Source: Pseudonocardia terrae (GTDB lineage: Bacteria; Actinomycetota; Actinomycetes; Mycobacteriales; Pseudonocardiaceae). Taken from it: a stretch of 64,000 nucleotides of DNA. Of the stretch, positions 18,016-26,141 are shown piece after piece. The position numbers and the translations under genes were made by a program. The notes under the pieces were generated by a model. It made no database searches. It saw only the letters and a program-made list of their open reading frames with translations, and was not told where the DNA came from. The stretch covers positions 100,626 to 164,625 of the forward strand of contig NZ_JAJTTE010000009.1 in assembly GCF_021343995.1 (NCBI RefSeq). The letters are read 5' to 3'. Position 1 is the first letter of the stretch. Every line of letters begins with the position of its first letter.

Positions 18016-18180
18016 TGCGGTGACCACAAACGTTCACCGGTCCTCGCGTGCCCGGGCGGCCCCTCGCGGCGTTGCCCCCGCACCCCGGTACGCCCGGTAC
18101 AGGCGGTGCGGGGGCGCCTTGCGAGGAACCCCCCGGATCACGCGATCACCCGGCGAACGTTCGTGGTCACCGCACTAGGG
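18010..18180. repeat. 171-bp palindromic element with 31-bp inverted ends
   Basis: Bases 18010-18040 and the reverse complement of 18150-18180 match at 29 of 31 positions (CCCTAGTGCGGTGACCAC at the outer ends). A second, inner hairpin is formed by GCCCCCGCACC and GGTGCGGGGGC. The stop codons of both flanking convergent genes (KS-B at 18013-18015, MarR at 18177-18175) lie inside the arms, which end in CTAG. It could be a bidirectional terminator, a MITE-like mobile repeat, or both. Each arm also carries an AACGTT core. Confidence 0.75.
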
Positions 18181-18660
18181 ACCGAGTCGCTCGGCCATCA
18201 GGTCGCGCATCCGCCGCACCTGCTCCGGGCCCCAGCCGGCGAGGCCGAACCCGATGACGGACAGCTCGTCCAGCGCGGCGTCGAGTGCCCGGGCGCCCCG
18301 CGGGCTCAGCACCGCGGTGACCACCCGGCGGTCGTGCGCGTCCCGGCTCCGACTGACGAGGCCGGCCTCCTCGAGCCGGTCCAGGGCCTTCTTGACGTTC
18401 GTCGGGTGCCGGGCGAGGCGACGCCCGAGCTGGGCGATCGGGGCGGCCCGCAGCTGCCGGAGCGCGACCATCAGCTGGACCTGCCCCCAGGTCAGGCCGA
18501 GCGGCTCGAGCCGCTCGTCGACCCGCGACCGCAGCAGCTGGTGGGCCTCGACCAGCGCGGTGGCGGCGAACACCTGGTCGCCGTCCGCGCCGAACAGGGC
18601 CCGCCCCGAGTCGCGCACCCGGGAGAGAAGATCCCGGTCGGGCGCGGGTACGCGGGCCAT
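18175..18660 (-). CDS. MarR family regulator
   Basis: 161 residues from ATG 18660. Helix-turn-helix and wing are seen in LTWGQVQLMVALRQLRAAPI, LGRRLARHPTNVKKALDRLE and RSRDAHDRRVVTAVLSPRG, about residues 55-120. The C-terminal helix contains GWGPEQVRRMRDLMAERLG. It diverges from another MarR gene across 40-58 bases, an arrangement in which both may bind one shared operator. Its 3' end lies in the palindromic element. No target is identified. Confidence 0.88.
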   Translation of the reverse strand: MARVPAPDRDLLSRVRDSGRALFGADGDQVFAATALVEAHQLLRSRVDERLEPLGLTWGQVQLMVALRQLRAAPIAQLGRRLARHPTNVKKALDRLEEAGLVSRSRDAHDRRVVTAVLSPRGARALDAALDELSVIGFGLAGWGPEQVRRMRDLMAERLGP

Positions 18661-18718
18661 CGCGCCACGATATCGAGCGCCGGTCTCCTAGACTCGGCCC
18701 GTGCCGGGGGAACGTCCA

Positions 18719-19195
18719 GTGAGCGCCCCGGCCGGGCCGCGCCGGGGCGGCCGCGCCGACATCGACCGGGAGGCGCTGGCGGCGGCCATGGAGCTCTCGC
18801 GCCGCACGCGTCTCGCCACGACCGCGGTCAACCGGGCGCTCGCGCCGCACGGCCTGAGCTTCACCCGCTTCGGCATCCTCCTGCTGCTGTCGATGGCCGA
18901 GCCCGGCTCGTACTCGATGTCCCGGCTGGCCGGCTCGGTGCTGCTGCACCCGGGCGGGGTCACCAACGCGATCTCGCGGCTGGAGCGCGAGGGGCTCGTC
19001 CACCGCGTGCCGGCCGCCACCGAGGACCGGCGCGTGGTGATCGTGACCATCACCGACGAGGGCCGGCGGCGGGTCGACGCGGCCCGCGGCACCGTCTTCG
19101 CGGAGGTGGGACTGGGTGCCGGACCCGAGGACCTGGACGAGCTGTTCGAGCTGGTCCAGATGCTCCGCGACGCGGAGCACGACGAGGGCCCCTGA
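18719..19195 (+). CDS. MarR family regulator
   Basis: About 158 residues from GTG 18719, with GGGGGAA 6 bases upstream; GTG 18701 is an alternative that would be leaderless, because TAGACT (18689-18694) sits 6 bases before it. The winged-helix domain covers about 25-130: LSFTRFGILLLLSMAEPGSY, LAGSVLLHPGGVTNAISRLE and ATEDRRVVIVTITDEG. It is 75 bases upstream of the CobW-associated small protein gene. Regulation of that module is possible but unproven. Confidence 0.87.
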   Translation: MSAPAGPRRGGRADIDREALAAAMELSRRTRLATTAVNRALAPHGLSFTRFGILLLLSMAEPGSYSMSRLAGSVLLHPGGVTNAISRLEREGLVHRVPAATEDRRVVIVTITDEGRRRVDAARGTVFAEVGLGAGPEDLDELFELVQMLRDAEHDEGP

Positions 19196-19242
19196 CCCGG
19201 CGCCGGCGCTTGGCCTCGGGTTCCGGACGTCGTACGGTCGGC

Positions 19243-19254
19243 GCAAACGATTGT
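19243..19254. promoter_or_regulatory. LacI-like half-palindrome upstream of COG0523 module
   Basis: GCAAACGATTGT lies 17 bases before the ATG at 19271. Similar sequences occur at 20682 (GCAAATGTTTGC) and, on the other strand, at 20781 (GCGAACGATTGC read in reverse). Three related sites around one module, with a LacI-family gene at its end, suggest shared repression. The match is approximate. Confidence 0.35.
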
Positions 19255-19270
19255 CCCTGGAGGTGTGCGC

Positions 19271-19681
19271 ATGTGCGGACAGTGCCGCGCGCCGGGATCG
19301 CGGGAGGACTGGTTCGCCGCGGGGGCACCGGACTCGCTCGGCGGTCGCCGGCGGGCGCGGGCCGACCTGGCCCGGGCCGCGAGCGCGCTCCTCGCGCCGC
19401 TGGGCCTGCGCGTCGAGGCCCACCCGGGTTCGCTGTCGCTCGCGGTCCGCACCGCGACCGGGCGGACGGTGATGGTGTCGCGCCTGGACCAGCTCGCCGA
19501 CGCCGCCCGCACGCTCACCGGGCGGGTGCCGGACCCGCTCGATCCCGCCCTGCTGGGGACCCCACCCGGCACCGTGCCCGCCACCGTGCCCGCCACCGTG
19601 CCCCCCACCGTGCCCGCCACCGTGCCCCCCACCGTGCCCGCCACCGTGCCCGCCACCGTGCCCCCCACTGTGCACGGATGA
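19271..19681 (+). CDS. COG0523-linked small CxxC protein with TVPx-repeat tail
   Basis: 136 residues from ATG 19271, with GGAGG 8 bases upstream. It starts MCGQCRAPGSREDWF, then a basic helix and GRTVMVSRLDQLADAARTLT, and ends its core with GRVPDPLDPALL. From memory this matches a small family beginning MCGLCG and ending PCDPLDPAL that is usually encoded next to a CobW-like GTPase; the Cys pair is a candidate metal site. After the core come nine TVPA/TVPP-type tetrapeptides from a DNA repeat, which I have not seen in the family. Its stop overlaps the GTPase start (ATGA). Function unknown, metal handling inferred. Confidence 0.72.
   Translation: MCGQCRAPGSREDWFAAGAPDSLGGRRRARADLARAASALLAPLGLRVEAHPGSLSLAVRTATGRTVMVSRLDQLADAARTLTGRVPDPLDPALLGTPPGTVPATVPATVPPTVPATVPPTVPATVPATVPPTVHG
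19571..19672 (+). repeat. 12-bp tandem repeat, about nine copies
   Basis: The unit ACCGTGCCCGCC or its variant with CCC at the end repeats in register from 19571 to the end of the small CxxC protein, encoding TVPA or TVPP each time and TVHG last. The twelve-base unit preserves frame. It ends directly at the ATGA overlap with the GTPase gene. Confidence 0.92.
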
Positions 19682-20646
19682 TCGAGGCGACCCTGGTCTC
19701 CGGGTTCCTCGGCGCGGGGAAGACCACCTGGCTCGCCGCGCACCTCGGGTCCGCCGGGCCGGTCGACCTGGTCGTGGTGAACGACTTCGCCGACGAGGGC
19801 GTCGACCACCTCCTCCTGCGGGACGCGGCCGGCCGGGCCGGCGCGCGGATCGCGGCGGTGGTCGGGGGGTGCGCCTGCTGCGAGCGGCTCGAGGACCTGC
19901 GCCGGACCCTGCTCGACGCCGTCAACCGGCACCACCGCACCGGTGCCGGGCGCGCCGGGCACGTGATCGTCGAGACCTCCGGGCTCGCCGAGCCCCAGCG
20001 GATCGCCCGCCTGCTCGACCAGGACCCGGTTCTGCGGACGAACGTCGCCCTGCGCACGCTCGTGATCGTGGTCGACGGCCTCGACGGGCGTCGCCTGCTC
20101 CGCCACCGGGCGGCGGTGCGCGCCCAGGTCACCCTGGCCGACCGGATCGTGCTGACCCGCGCCGACCTCGCCCGCGACGACGAGCTCGGCGAGCTGGCGG
20201 CCACCGTCCGCCGGTTGAACCCGTCCGCCGGGACGGTGGCGTCGGGCCTGGGGCACGAGCGGCCGGTCGTCCCGGTCGAACCGCCGGTCCCGGACGTCTT
20301 CGACGACACCGGTCCCGAGGCCCGGGACCTCCGGTCCTGGAGCGTCCGGCTCGGGTCCGGCACGAGCTGGGCGGAGTACGCGCTCTGGCTCGACGCGGTC
20401 TGCCGCGCCCATCCACAGCGGCTGCTTCGCAGCAAGGGCCGGGTACCCACCGCCGACGGCCCGCTGCTGGTGCAGTCGATGGGGGCGGAGATCGCCCGGC
20501 CCGTGCCCGCCGACGATACCGCGGGCACCTCGATGGTCTACATCCTCGACGGTCTCGCGCCGGAGGTCCTCGAGCGGTCGCTGCGCACCTTCGTGCCCAG
20601 TGCCTTCCCCGCGCGACCGGAACCGGCCGCGGATCCCGTGGCCTGA
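19678..20646 (+). CDS. COG0523 (CobW/G3E) GTPase, putative metallochaperone
   Basis: 322 residues from ATG 19678. The Walker A motif GFLGAGKT is at 9-16 and the family's metal-binding CxCC motif is C65-A-C-C68, followed by ETSGLAEP (Walker B region) near 100. A C-terminal domain of about 200-310 includes SKGRVPTADGPLLVQ, typical of the CobW C-terminal fold. These GTPases deliver or allocate Zn2+, Co2+ or Fe2+ to client enzymes. The likely client is the deacetylase/imidase-like hydrolase encoded 236 bases downstream, whose metal ligands are intact; this is inference from context. Translation is coupled to the small CxxC protein. Confidence 0.85.
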   Translation: MIEATLVSGFLGAGKTTWLAAHLGSAGPVDLVVVNDFADEGVDHLLLRDAAGRAGARIAAVVGGCACCERLEDLRRTLLDAVNRHHRTGAGRAGHVIVETSGLAEPQRIARLLDQDPVLRTNVALRTLVIVVDGLDGRRLLRHRAAVRAQVTLADRIVLTRADLARDDELGELAATVRRLNPSAGTVASGLGHERPVVPVEPPVPDVFDDTGPEARDLRSWSVRLGSGTSWAEYALWLDAVCRAHPQRLLRSKGRVPTADGPLLVQSMGAEIARPVPADDTAGTSMVYILDGLAPEVLERSLRTFVPSAFPARPEPAADPVA

Positions 20647-20882
20647 GGGACGGAACCTGCACTGACGAACCTCCGCGGACAGCAAATGTTTGCGTGGGTT
20701 CTGCTCGGCGGGATCGGTCCAGTTCTCGCTGATCACGAAGCACGTCGTTGACGTGACGGCGACAACATGCCTACCGTTGCGCAATCGTTCGCGTGGTCGG
20801 CGTCACGCCGCCGCGGAGGGGCCCGAGGGGCCGCGGACGAGCGCACTCACGACGACCGCACTCACGACGTCAGGAGATCTGC
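20647..20882 (+). promoter_or_regulatory. promoter region with candidate LacI operators
   Basis: No gene is evident in these 236 bases. They hold the near-palindrome GCAAATGTTTGC (20682-20693, arms GCAAA/TTTGC exact), a possible promoter TTGACG (20748-20753) and TACCGT (20772-20777) spaced by 18 bases, and GCAATCGTTCGC (20781-20792) just downstream of it, a good position for a repressor. AGGAGA precedes the ATG at 20883. Confidence 0.5.
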
Positions 20883-21797
20883 ATGCCCAAGGAGATCAAG
20901 GTCTGTGTCGGCGCCGACATCGACGCGGTGGCCGGGTGGCTCGGGTCGTACGGCGGCGAGGACTCCCCGGCCGACATCCAGCGCGGGATGTTCGCCGGTG
21001 AGGTCGGCGTCCCGCGGTTGCTGAACCTCTACCGCAAGTTCGACGTGACGACGACGTTCTTCGCCCCCGGGCACTCCATCGAGACGTTCCCGCACCGGAT
21101 CGAGCAGATCGTCGCGGCCGGGCACGAGCTGGCCGCGCACGGCTACTCGCACGAGAACCCCATCCTGATGAGCCCGCAGCAGGAGGAGGACGTCCTCAAC
21201 AGGTCGATGGACCTGATCGAGAAGTTCTCCGGGCGGCGCCCGCGCGGCTACATCGCCCCGTGGTGCGAGCTGTCCGCGGTCACCGCGGACCTGCTGCTGA
21301 AGAACGGTTTCCGCTACGACCACAGCCAGGCCTTCCACGACTTCCAGCCGTTCTACGCCCGCACCGGCGACACCTGGACCAAGATCGACCTGTCGGGTCC
21401 GGCCGGGAACTGGATGAAGCCGCTGGTCCGGGGCGAGGAGATCGACCTCGTCGAGATCAACTTCAGCTGGTACATCGACGACCTGCCCCCGATGATGTTC
21501 ATCAAGGGCAGCCCCAACAGCCACGGGTTCGTGAACCCGCGCGACATCGAGCAGATGTGGCGCGACCAGTTCGACTGGGTCTACCGCGAGTACGACTACG
21601 CGATCTACCCGATCACCATCCACCCGGACGTCTCCGGCCGCCCGCAGGTGCTGCTGATGCTCGAGCGGCTCTTCGAGCACATCCTCGGGCACGAGGGCGT
21701 CAGCTTCGACACCTTCGAGAACATCGCCGAGGACTTCCGGCGCCGGTTCCCGTTCGCGGAGAACAAGCGCTACCCGTTCGACCGCGACCTGCCCTGA
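20883..21797 (+). CDS. NodB-fold hydrolase, HpPgdA/cyclic-imidase type
   Basis: 304 residues from ATG 20883 with AGGAGA 7 bases upstream. The protein closely resembles what I recall of Helicobacter HP0310 (PgdA): [19 protein letters not shown] at 11-29 with Asp12 and Asp14, GHSIETFP near 63, and HGYSHENP with His86 and His90, the metal and catalytic positions. This subgroup includes cyclic imidases and PuuE-type allantoinases, which open cyclic amides, besides deacetylases. It has no signal peptide, so a cytosolic cyclic imide is a likelier substrate than peptidoglycan. An asparaginase-like amidase follows, fitting ring opening to a half-amide and then deamidation. Substrate is inferred. Confidence 0.85.
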   Translation: MPKEIKVCVGADIDAVAGWLGSYGGEDSPADIQRGMFAGEVGVPRLLNLYRKFDVTTTFFAPGHSIETFPHRIEQIVAAGHELAAHGYSHENPILMSPQQEEDVLNRSMDLIEKFSGRRPRGYIAPWCELSAVTADLLLKNGFRYDHSQAFHDFQPFYARTGDTWTKIDLSGPAGNWMKPLVRGEEIDLVEINFSWYIDDLPPMMFIKGSPNSHGFVNPRDIEQMWRDQFDWVYREYDYAIYPITIHPDVSGRPQVLLMLERLFEHILGHEGVSFDTFENIAEDFRRRFPFAENKRYPFDRDLP

Positions 21798-21913
21798 TCC
21801 GCTCCCGCCCGCCCGGTCCCGGGACGGGCCGGCCGGCCCGTCGGCGACCTCGCCGCGGGCCGGCCGCCGCACACCGGCGTCGTGAGCCGACGTCCCGAGT
21901 CGAAGGAGACAGC

Positions 21914-22912
21914 GTGATCCCGCACCTCCCACGCGTGCTGGTCGTGACCATGGGGGGGACGATCGCGTCGGTCCCGGCGGCCGACGGCCGGGACGCGGTG
22001 CCGCGGCTGGGCCCGGCCGAGCTCCTCGCGTCGGTGCCCGGTGCGGAGCACGTCGCGGCCGTGCGGACCGAGTCGTTCCGGCAGTACCCGTCCGGTGACC
22101 TGAGCATCGCCGACGTCGTCGAGCTCGCCCAGCTGGTGCACAAGCGGTCCGGCGAGGTCGACGGGGTCGTGGTCACGCAGGGCACCGACACGCTGGAGGA
22201 GACCTCCTTCCTGCTCGACCTGCTGCTCGACGCGGAGGCCCCGCCGGTCGTGCTGACGGGGGCCATGCGCAACCCGGGCCTCGCCGGCCCGGACGGCCCC
22301 GCGAACCTGCTGGCGGCGCTGCGGGTCGCGGCGGCGCCACAGGCCCGCGGCCTCGGCCCGCTGGTCGTGTTCGCCGACGAGATCCACCTGCCGCGGTTCG
22401 TACGCAAGCTGCACAGCTCCAGCGTCCACGCGTTCGGCTCGCCGAACACCGGGCCCGTGGGCTGGGTGACCGAGGACCGGGTCCGGATCCCGCTCGTCCC
22501 GCGGCACCGCGAGCCCCTGTGTGCCCCCGCGTCGCTGCCGGCCCGGCTCCCGTCGGTCGGCATCGTCCGGATCGGCCTGGGGGCCGACCCGCTGCGGCCC
22601 GAACACGTCACGGGGCTGGACGGCCTGGTCGTGGAGGTCTTCGGCGGGGGGCACGTCCCCAGCGCCATCGTCGACTCGCTCGTCCAGATCACCACCCGGA
22701 TCCCGGTCGTGATGGCGACCCGGACCGGAGCCGGTGAGCTGTACGAGTCGACCTACGCGTTCCCCGGATCCGAGCGTGACCTGCTCGACCGGGGGATACT
22801 CAGCGCCGGTGCGCTCGACGGCACGAAGGCCCGGCTGCTGCTCATCCTGCTGATCGCCGCCGAGGCCCGGACGGAGGTGATCCGCGAGCGGTTCACGGCA
22901 GCGACCGCCTGA
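21914..22912 (+). CDS. asparaginase-family amidohydrolase
   Basis: 332 residues from GTG 21914, with AAGGAGA 6 bases upstream. The two asparaginase threonine motifs are present: TMGGTIAS (Thr16) and VVTQGTDTLEET (Thr91, Asp92). The C-terminal domain carries GLVVEVFGGGHVP and ATRTGAGELYES, as in the family. It hydrolyses a side-chain amide to acid plus ammonia. Placed between an imidase-like hydrolase and a transporter, it may act as a half-amidase on the opened ring rather than on asparagine. No signal peptide, so cytosolic. Neighbouring MFS and SDR genes run in the same direction. Confidence 0.85.
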   Translation: MIPHLPRVLVVTMGGTIASVPAADGRDAVPRLGPAELLASVPGAEHVAAVRTESFRQYPSGDLSIADVVELAQLVHKRSGEVDGVVVTQGTDTLEETSFLLDLLLDAEAPPVVLTGAMRNPGLAGPDGPANLLAALRVAAAPQARGLGPLVVFADEIHLPRFVRKLHSSSVHAFGSPNTGPVGWVTEDRVRIPLVPRHREPLCAPASLPARLPSVGIVRIGLGADPLRPEHVTGLDGLVVEVFGGGHVPSAIVDSLVQITTRIPVVMATRTGAGELYESTYAFPGSERDLLDRGILSAGALDGTKARLLLILLIAAEARTEVIRERFTAATA

Positions 22913-23061
22913 TCGGCCCCTGACCGACCGCTCGATCCGACCCCCTGGCCCGACCCGGGCGGATCACCTCGTACGGCCCGCCGGGTCCTCCCGGCACCGG
23001 TTCGGCCAGCTCGACCGCAGTCCACCGTCATGCAGTACGAGTACGCGAGGAGTCCTCCGAC

Positions 23062-24471
23062 ATGTCATCGCCCATGTCCCTGTCGCCCTCGGCCGAGGCG
23101 GAGCGGATCAATTCCGCCGTCTCCCTGGTCGACGTCCGGCGGGCCACCATCATCTGCTTCTTCGCGTGGACCTTCGCCGTCTACGACTTCGTCCTGTTCG
23201 CGAACCTGCTCCCGGTCATCGCGAAGGAGCTGGGATGGAGCGGCGCGGAGACCACCGGGGTCAACACCTGGGTCACCCTCGGCACCGCGATCGTCGCCTT
23301 CGCGATCGGCCCGTTCGTCGACCGGATCGGGCGCCGCACCGGCATCGTGGTGTGCGTGGTCGGGGCCGCGATCGCGTCCCTGCTGACCTGGCTGGGCGGG
23401 TACGCCGCCGGGGCGCTCGGCCTGGGCGGGCTGGTCCTGCTGATCCTGATCCGCTCGCTGGCCGGTCTCGGGTACAGCGAGCAGGCGGTCAACGCCACCT
23501 ACCTCAACGAGATGTACGCGCACGTCTACACCGACGAGCGGTCGATCAGGCGGCGCGGGTTCATCTACTCCGTGGTCCAGGGCGGCTGGCCGATCGGGTC
23601 GGTGATCGCGGCCCTGTCGATCTACATCCTGCAGCCGATCGGCGGCTGGCAGCTGTGCTTCATCGTCGCCGTCTTCCCGGCGATCTTCATGTTGCTCGCG
23701 GCGCGCAAGCTCAAGGAGAGCCCGGTCTTCACGGCGCAGAAGCGCATCCACGCGCTGCGCGAGGAGGGCCGCACCACCGATGCCGAGGAGCTCGCCCGGC
23801 TCACCGGCCAGGACCACACCCCGCGCAAGGCCGGCTTCGGCGCGCTGTTCCACGGCGAGTCCCGCCGGGCGACCCTGGCCCTGTCCGCGGCCTTCCTGCT
23901 CAACTGGCTCGGCATCCTGGCCTTCGCCTTCCAGGGCACCCTCATCCTGGTCAACGGCAAGGAGGTCTCCTTCACCGGCGCCCTCGAGGTCCTGATCGTG
24001 TCCAACGTCGCCGGGTTCTTCGGCTACCTGTTCCACGGCTGGCTCGGCGACCGCATCAGCCGGCGCAACACCATCGCCATCGGGTGGACGATCTCCGCGC
24101 TCTGCTTCGGCGTCATGGTCCTCGGGCCGAACGGGAACTTCCCGCTGCTCGTGAGCGCCTACGCGCTGGGCACCTTCTTCCTGATCGGCCCGTACGCGGC
24201 CGTGCTGTTCTTCAACAGCGAGTCCTTCCCGGTCGAGACCCGCGCGACCGCCGGCACCCTGATCAACGCCCTCGGCCAGATCGGTGCGATCATCGGCGGC
24301 ATCCTGTTCACCGCGACCCTGGCCGCCGCCGGGCAGACCGCCGGCGAGCAGGCCGCGGCCTGGATCCGGGCCGGCCTGTTCTGGGGCTGCCTGCCCATCC
24401 TGATCTCGGCCGGTGCCATCCTCTGCGCCCGCAAGGCCAAGCCGCTCACCAGCACCCGCGTCCTCGACTGA
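23062..24471 (+). CDS. MFS metabolite transporter
   Basis: 469 residues from ATG 23062, with AGGAG upstream. Hydrophobic segments fit twelve helices; the MFS loop signature appears as GPFVDRIGRRTG near 80 and a second as GWLGDRISRRN near 325. The central loop (about 215-265) is polar and charged. It probably imports the organic acid or amide handled by the hydrolases upstream, with protons. Its stop overlaps the next SDR start (TGATG), so the genes are coupled. Substrate not readable. Confidence 0.85.
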   Translation: MSSPMSLSPSAEAERINSAVSLVDVRRATIICFFAWTFAVYDFVLFANLLPVIAKELGWSGAETTGVNTWVTLGTAIVAFAIGPFVDRIGRRTGIVVCVVGAAIASLLTWLGGYAAGALGLGGLVLLILIRSLAGLGYSEQAVNATYLNEMYAHVYTDERSIRRRGFIYSVVQGGWPIGSVIAALSIYILQPIGGWQLCFIVAVFPAIFMLLAARKLKESPVFTAQKRIHALREEGRTTDAEELARLTGQDHTPRKAGFGALFHGESRRATLALSAAFLLNWLGILAFAFQGTLILVNGKEVSFTGALEVLIVSNVAGFFGYLFHGWLGDRISRRNTIAIGWTISALCFGVMVLGPNGNFPLLVSAYALGTFFLIGPYAAVLFFNSESFPVETRATAGTLINALGQIGAIIGGILFTATLAAAGQTAGEQAAAWIRAGLFWGCLPILISAGAILCARKAKPLTSTRVLD

Positions 24472-25178
24472 TGAGGATCACGGGTAGGCGGGCCCTGGTC
24501 GTCGGCGGGGCCGGGGGCATCGGCGCCGCCATCGCCGACACCTTCGCCGACGCCGGCGCCACCGTCCTCGTGGCCGACCGGCGACCGCCGGGCCGACACC
24601 CGGGCATCACGCTCGACGTGACCGACGAGCAGTCCGTCGCCGACGGTGTCGCCGAGGCGGTGGCCCGCCTCGGCGGCATCGACGTCCTCGTCAACAGCGC
24701 CGGGGTCCTCGACCAGGCCGAGGTCGCGACGATGCCGACGGAGACCTGGCGGCGCACGATCGACGTCGACCTCACGGGGGTCTTCCTGGTCACCCGTGCG
24801 GTGCTGCCGCACATGACCGCGCAGCGGTGGGGGCGGATCATCACCATCGCCTCCCAGCTGGGCATCAAGGGATCGCCCTCGATGGCGCACTACGCCGCGG
24901 CCAAGGCCGGGGTCATCGGCTTCACCAAGTCGCTGGCCCAGGAGGTCGCCGGGGCCGGGGTCCTGGTCAACGCGATCGCGCCGGGCCCGGTGGAGACCGA
25001 GATGACCGCGGACCTCACCCCGGACTGGCGGGCCGGCAAGACCGCGGAGCTGCCCCTGGGCCGCTTCGGCGCCGCCGCCGAGGTCGCCCCCACCGCCCTG
25101 CTGCTGGCCAGCGAGCCCGGCGGGAACCTCTACGTCGGGCAGACCCTCCACCCCAACAGCGGCGACGTCATGCCCTGA
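24471..25178 (+). CDS. short-chain dehydrogenase/reductase
   Basis: 235 residues from ATG 24471. Motifs are VVGGAGGIG (8-16), NSAGVLD near 82, a Ser in TIASQLG near 127, and the catalytic YAAAK near 142, followed by NAIAPGPVETEMT. It oxidises an alcohol or reduces a ketone with NAD(P). Its start overlaps the transporter stop. A second SDR follows 71 bases later in a stretch of CACGAG-rich sequence. Confidence 0.87.
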   Translation: MRITGRRALVVGGAGGIGAAIADTFADAGATVLVADRRPPGRHPGITLDVTDEQSVADGVAEAVARLGGIDVLVNSAGVLDQAEVATMPTETWRRTIDVDLTGVFLVTRAVLPHMTAQRWGRIITIASQLGIKGSPSMAHYAAAKAGVIGFTKSLAQEVAGAGVLVNAIAPGPVETEMTADLTPDWRAGKTAELPLGRFGAAAEVAPTALLLASEPGGNLYVGQTLHPNSGDVMP

Positions 25179-25249
25179 CGGGCACGAGCACGAGCACGGC
25201 CACGAGCACGGCCAGGTACCCACCCGTCGCTCCGAGGAAGGAAGGCACC

Positions 25250-26050
25250 ATGTCTCGTTCCGACCCCACCCCCGGCCGCGACGACGGGCTGGCGGGAAAG
25301 GTCGCCGTCGTCACCGGTGGGGCCAGCGGCATCGGCCGCGCGTTGGCGGTCGCCTACGCCCGGGCCGGAACCCGCACCGTCGTCGGCTACTACCCGCGCG
25401 ACCCGCACGACGTCTCCGAGACGGTCGCCGCCGTCGCCGCCGCGGGCGGTGAGTGCGTGCCGGTGGCGGTCGACGTCGCGCGACCCGCCGAGGTCGACGC
25501 GCTGGCCCGGGCGGCGGTGTCCGAGTTCGGGCGTCTCGACATCACGGTCGCGGGAGCCGGGATCCTGCGCCGGGCCGAACTCGCCGAGCTGACCGACGAC
25601 GCATGGGAGGAGATGCTCGCCGTCGACCTCACCGGCGTCATGCGCACCTTCCGGGCCTGCGCCGCCCAGATGCGCGACGGCGGGGCGATGGTGGCGATCT
25701 CGTCGATCATGGGTGGCGTGTACGGCTGGGAGGACCACGCCCACTACACGGCCGCCAAGGCGGGTGTCGTCGGGCTGTGCCGCGCCCTGGCCGTCGAACT
25801 GGCCCCGCGCGGCATCCGGGTCAACGCGCTGTCGCCGGGCCTGATCGAGAGCCCGCAGTCGCTCGATCCCGTCAACTCGCTGGGACCGGAGGGGCTGGCC
25901 GAGGCCGCGAAGGCCATCCCGGCCGGGCGCGTCGGCCAGGTCGACGAGGCCGCTCGGGTCATCCGGTTCCTCACCGGCGACGACTCCAGCTACATCACGG
26001 GCCAGCACCTCGTCGCCGACGGCGGCCTGTCGATCCGCTACCCGGGCTGA
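25250..26050 (+). CDS. short-chain dehydrogenase/reductase
   Basis: 266 residues from ATG 25250, with GGAAGGAAGG upstream. It shows TGGASGIG near 22-29, GAGIL in place of NAG near 100 (Asn replaced by Gly), Ser in AISSIMGG near 150 and catalytic YTAAK near 166, then NALSPGLIESPQS. Asn to Gly in the NAG position is a mild deviation from the classical family. It is the last metabolic gene before the LacI regulator, so probably part of the same catabolic unit. Confidence 0.85.
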   Translation: MSRSDPTPGRDDGLAGKVAVVTGGASGIGRALAVAYARAGTRTVVGYYPRDPHDVSETVAAVAAAGGECVPVAVDVARPAEVDALARAAVSEFGRLDITVAGAGILRRAELAELTDDAWEEMLAVDLTGVMRTFRACAAQMRDGGAMVAISSIMGGVYGWEDHAHYTAAKAGVVGLCRALAVELAPRGIRVNALSPGLIESPQSLDPVNSLGPEGLAEAAKAIPAGRVGQVDEAARVIRFLTGDDSSYITGQHLVADGGLSIRYPG

Positions 26051-26141
26051 CGGCGGCACGCGAGGGCACGGACCGAGGGCCGGGGGCCGGTGCGTCCGGC
26101 CGACGATACGATGCTCCCGCCCAGTGCGACGAGGAGGCCAG

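Noticed and set aside
18048..18257. Small gene within the palindromic element
   Set aside because: Composition follows the hairpin, there is no ribosome site, and it overlaps the convergent MarR gene.
18167..19675. Minus-strand frame rich in GGHGGGHG, looking like a His-rich metal-binding protein
   Set aside because: It is the antisense of the 12-bp TVPx repeat and of the MarR gene; the plus-strand genes have proper starts, motifs and coupling.
25179..25249. CACGAG-rich stretch as a possible repeat array or CRISPR
   Set aside because: It is a short irregular run of similar hexamers, without regular spacers.
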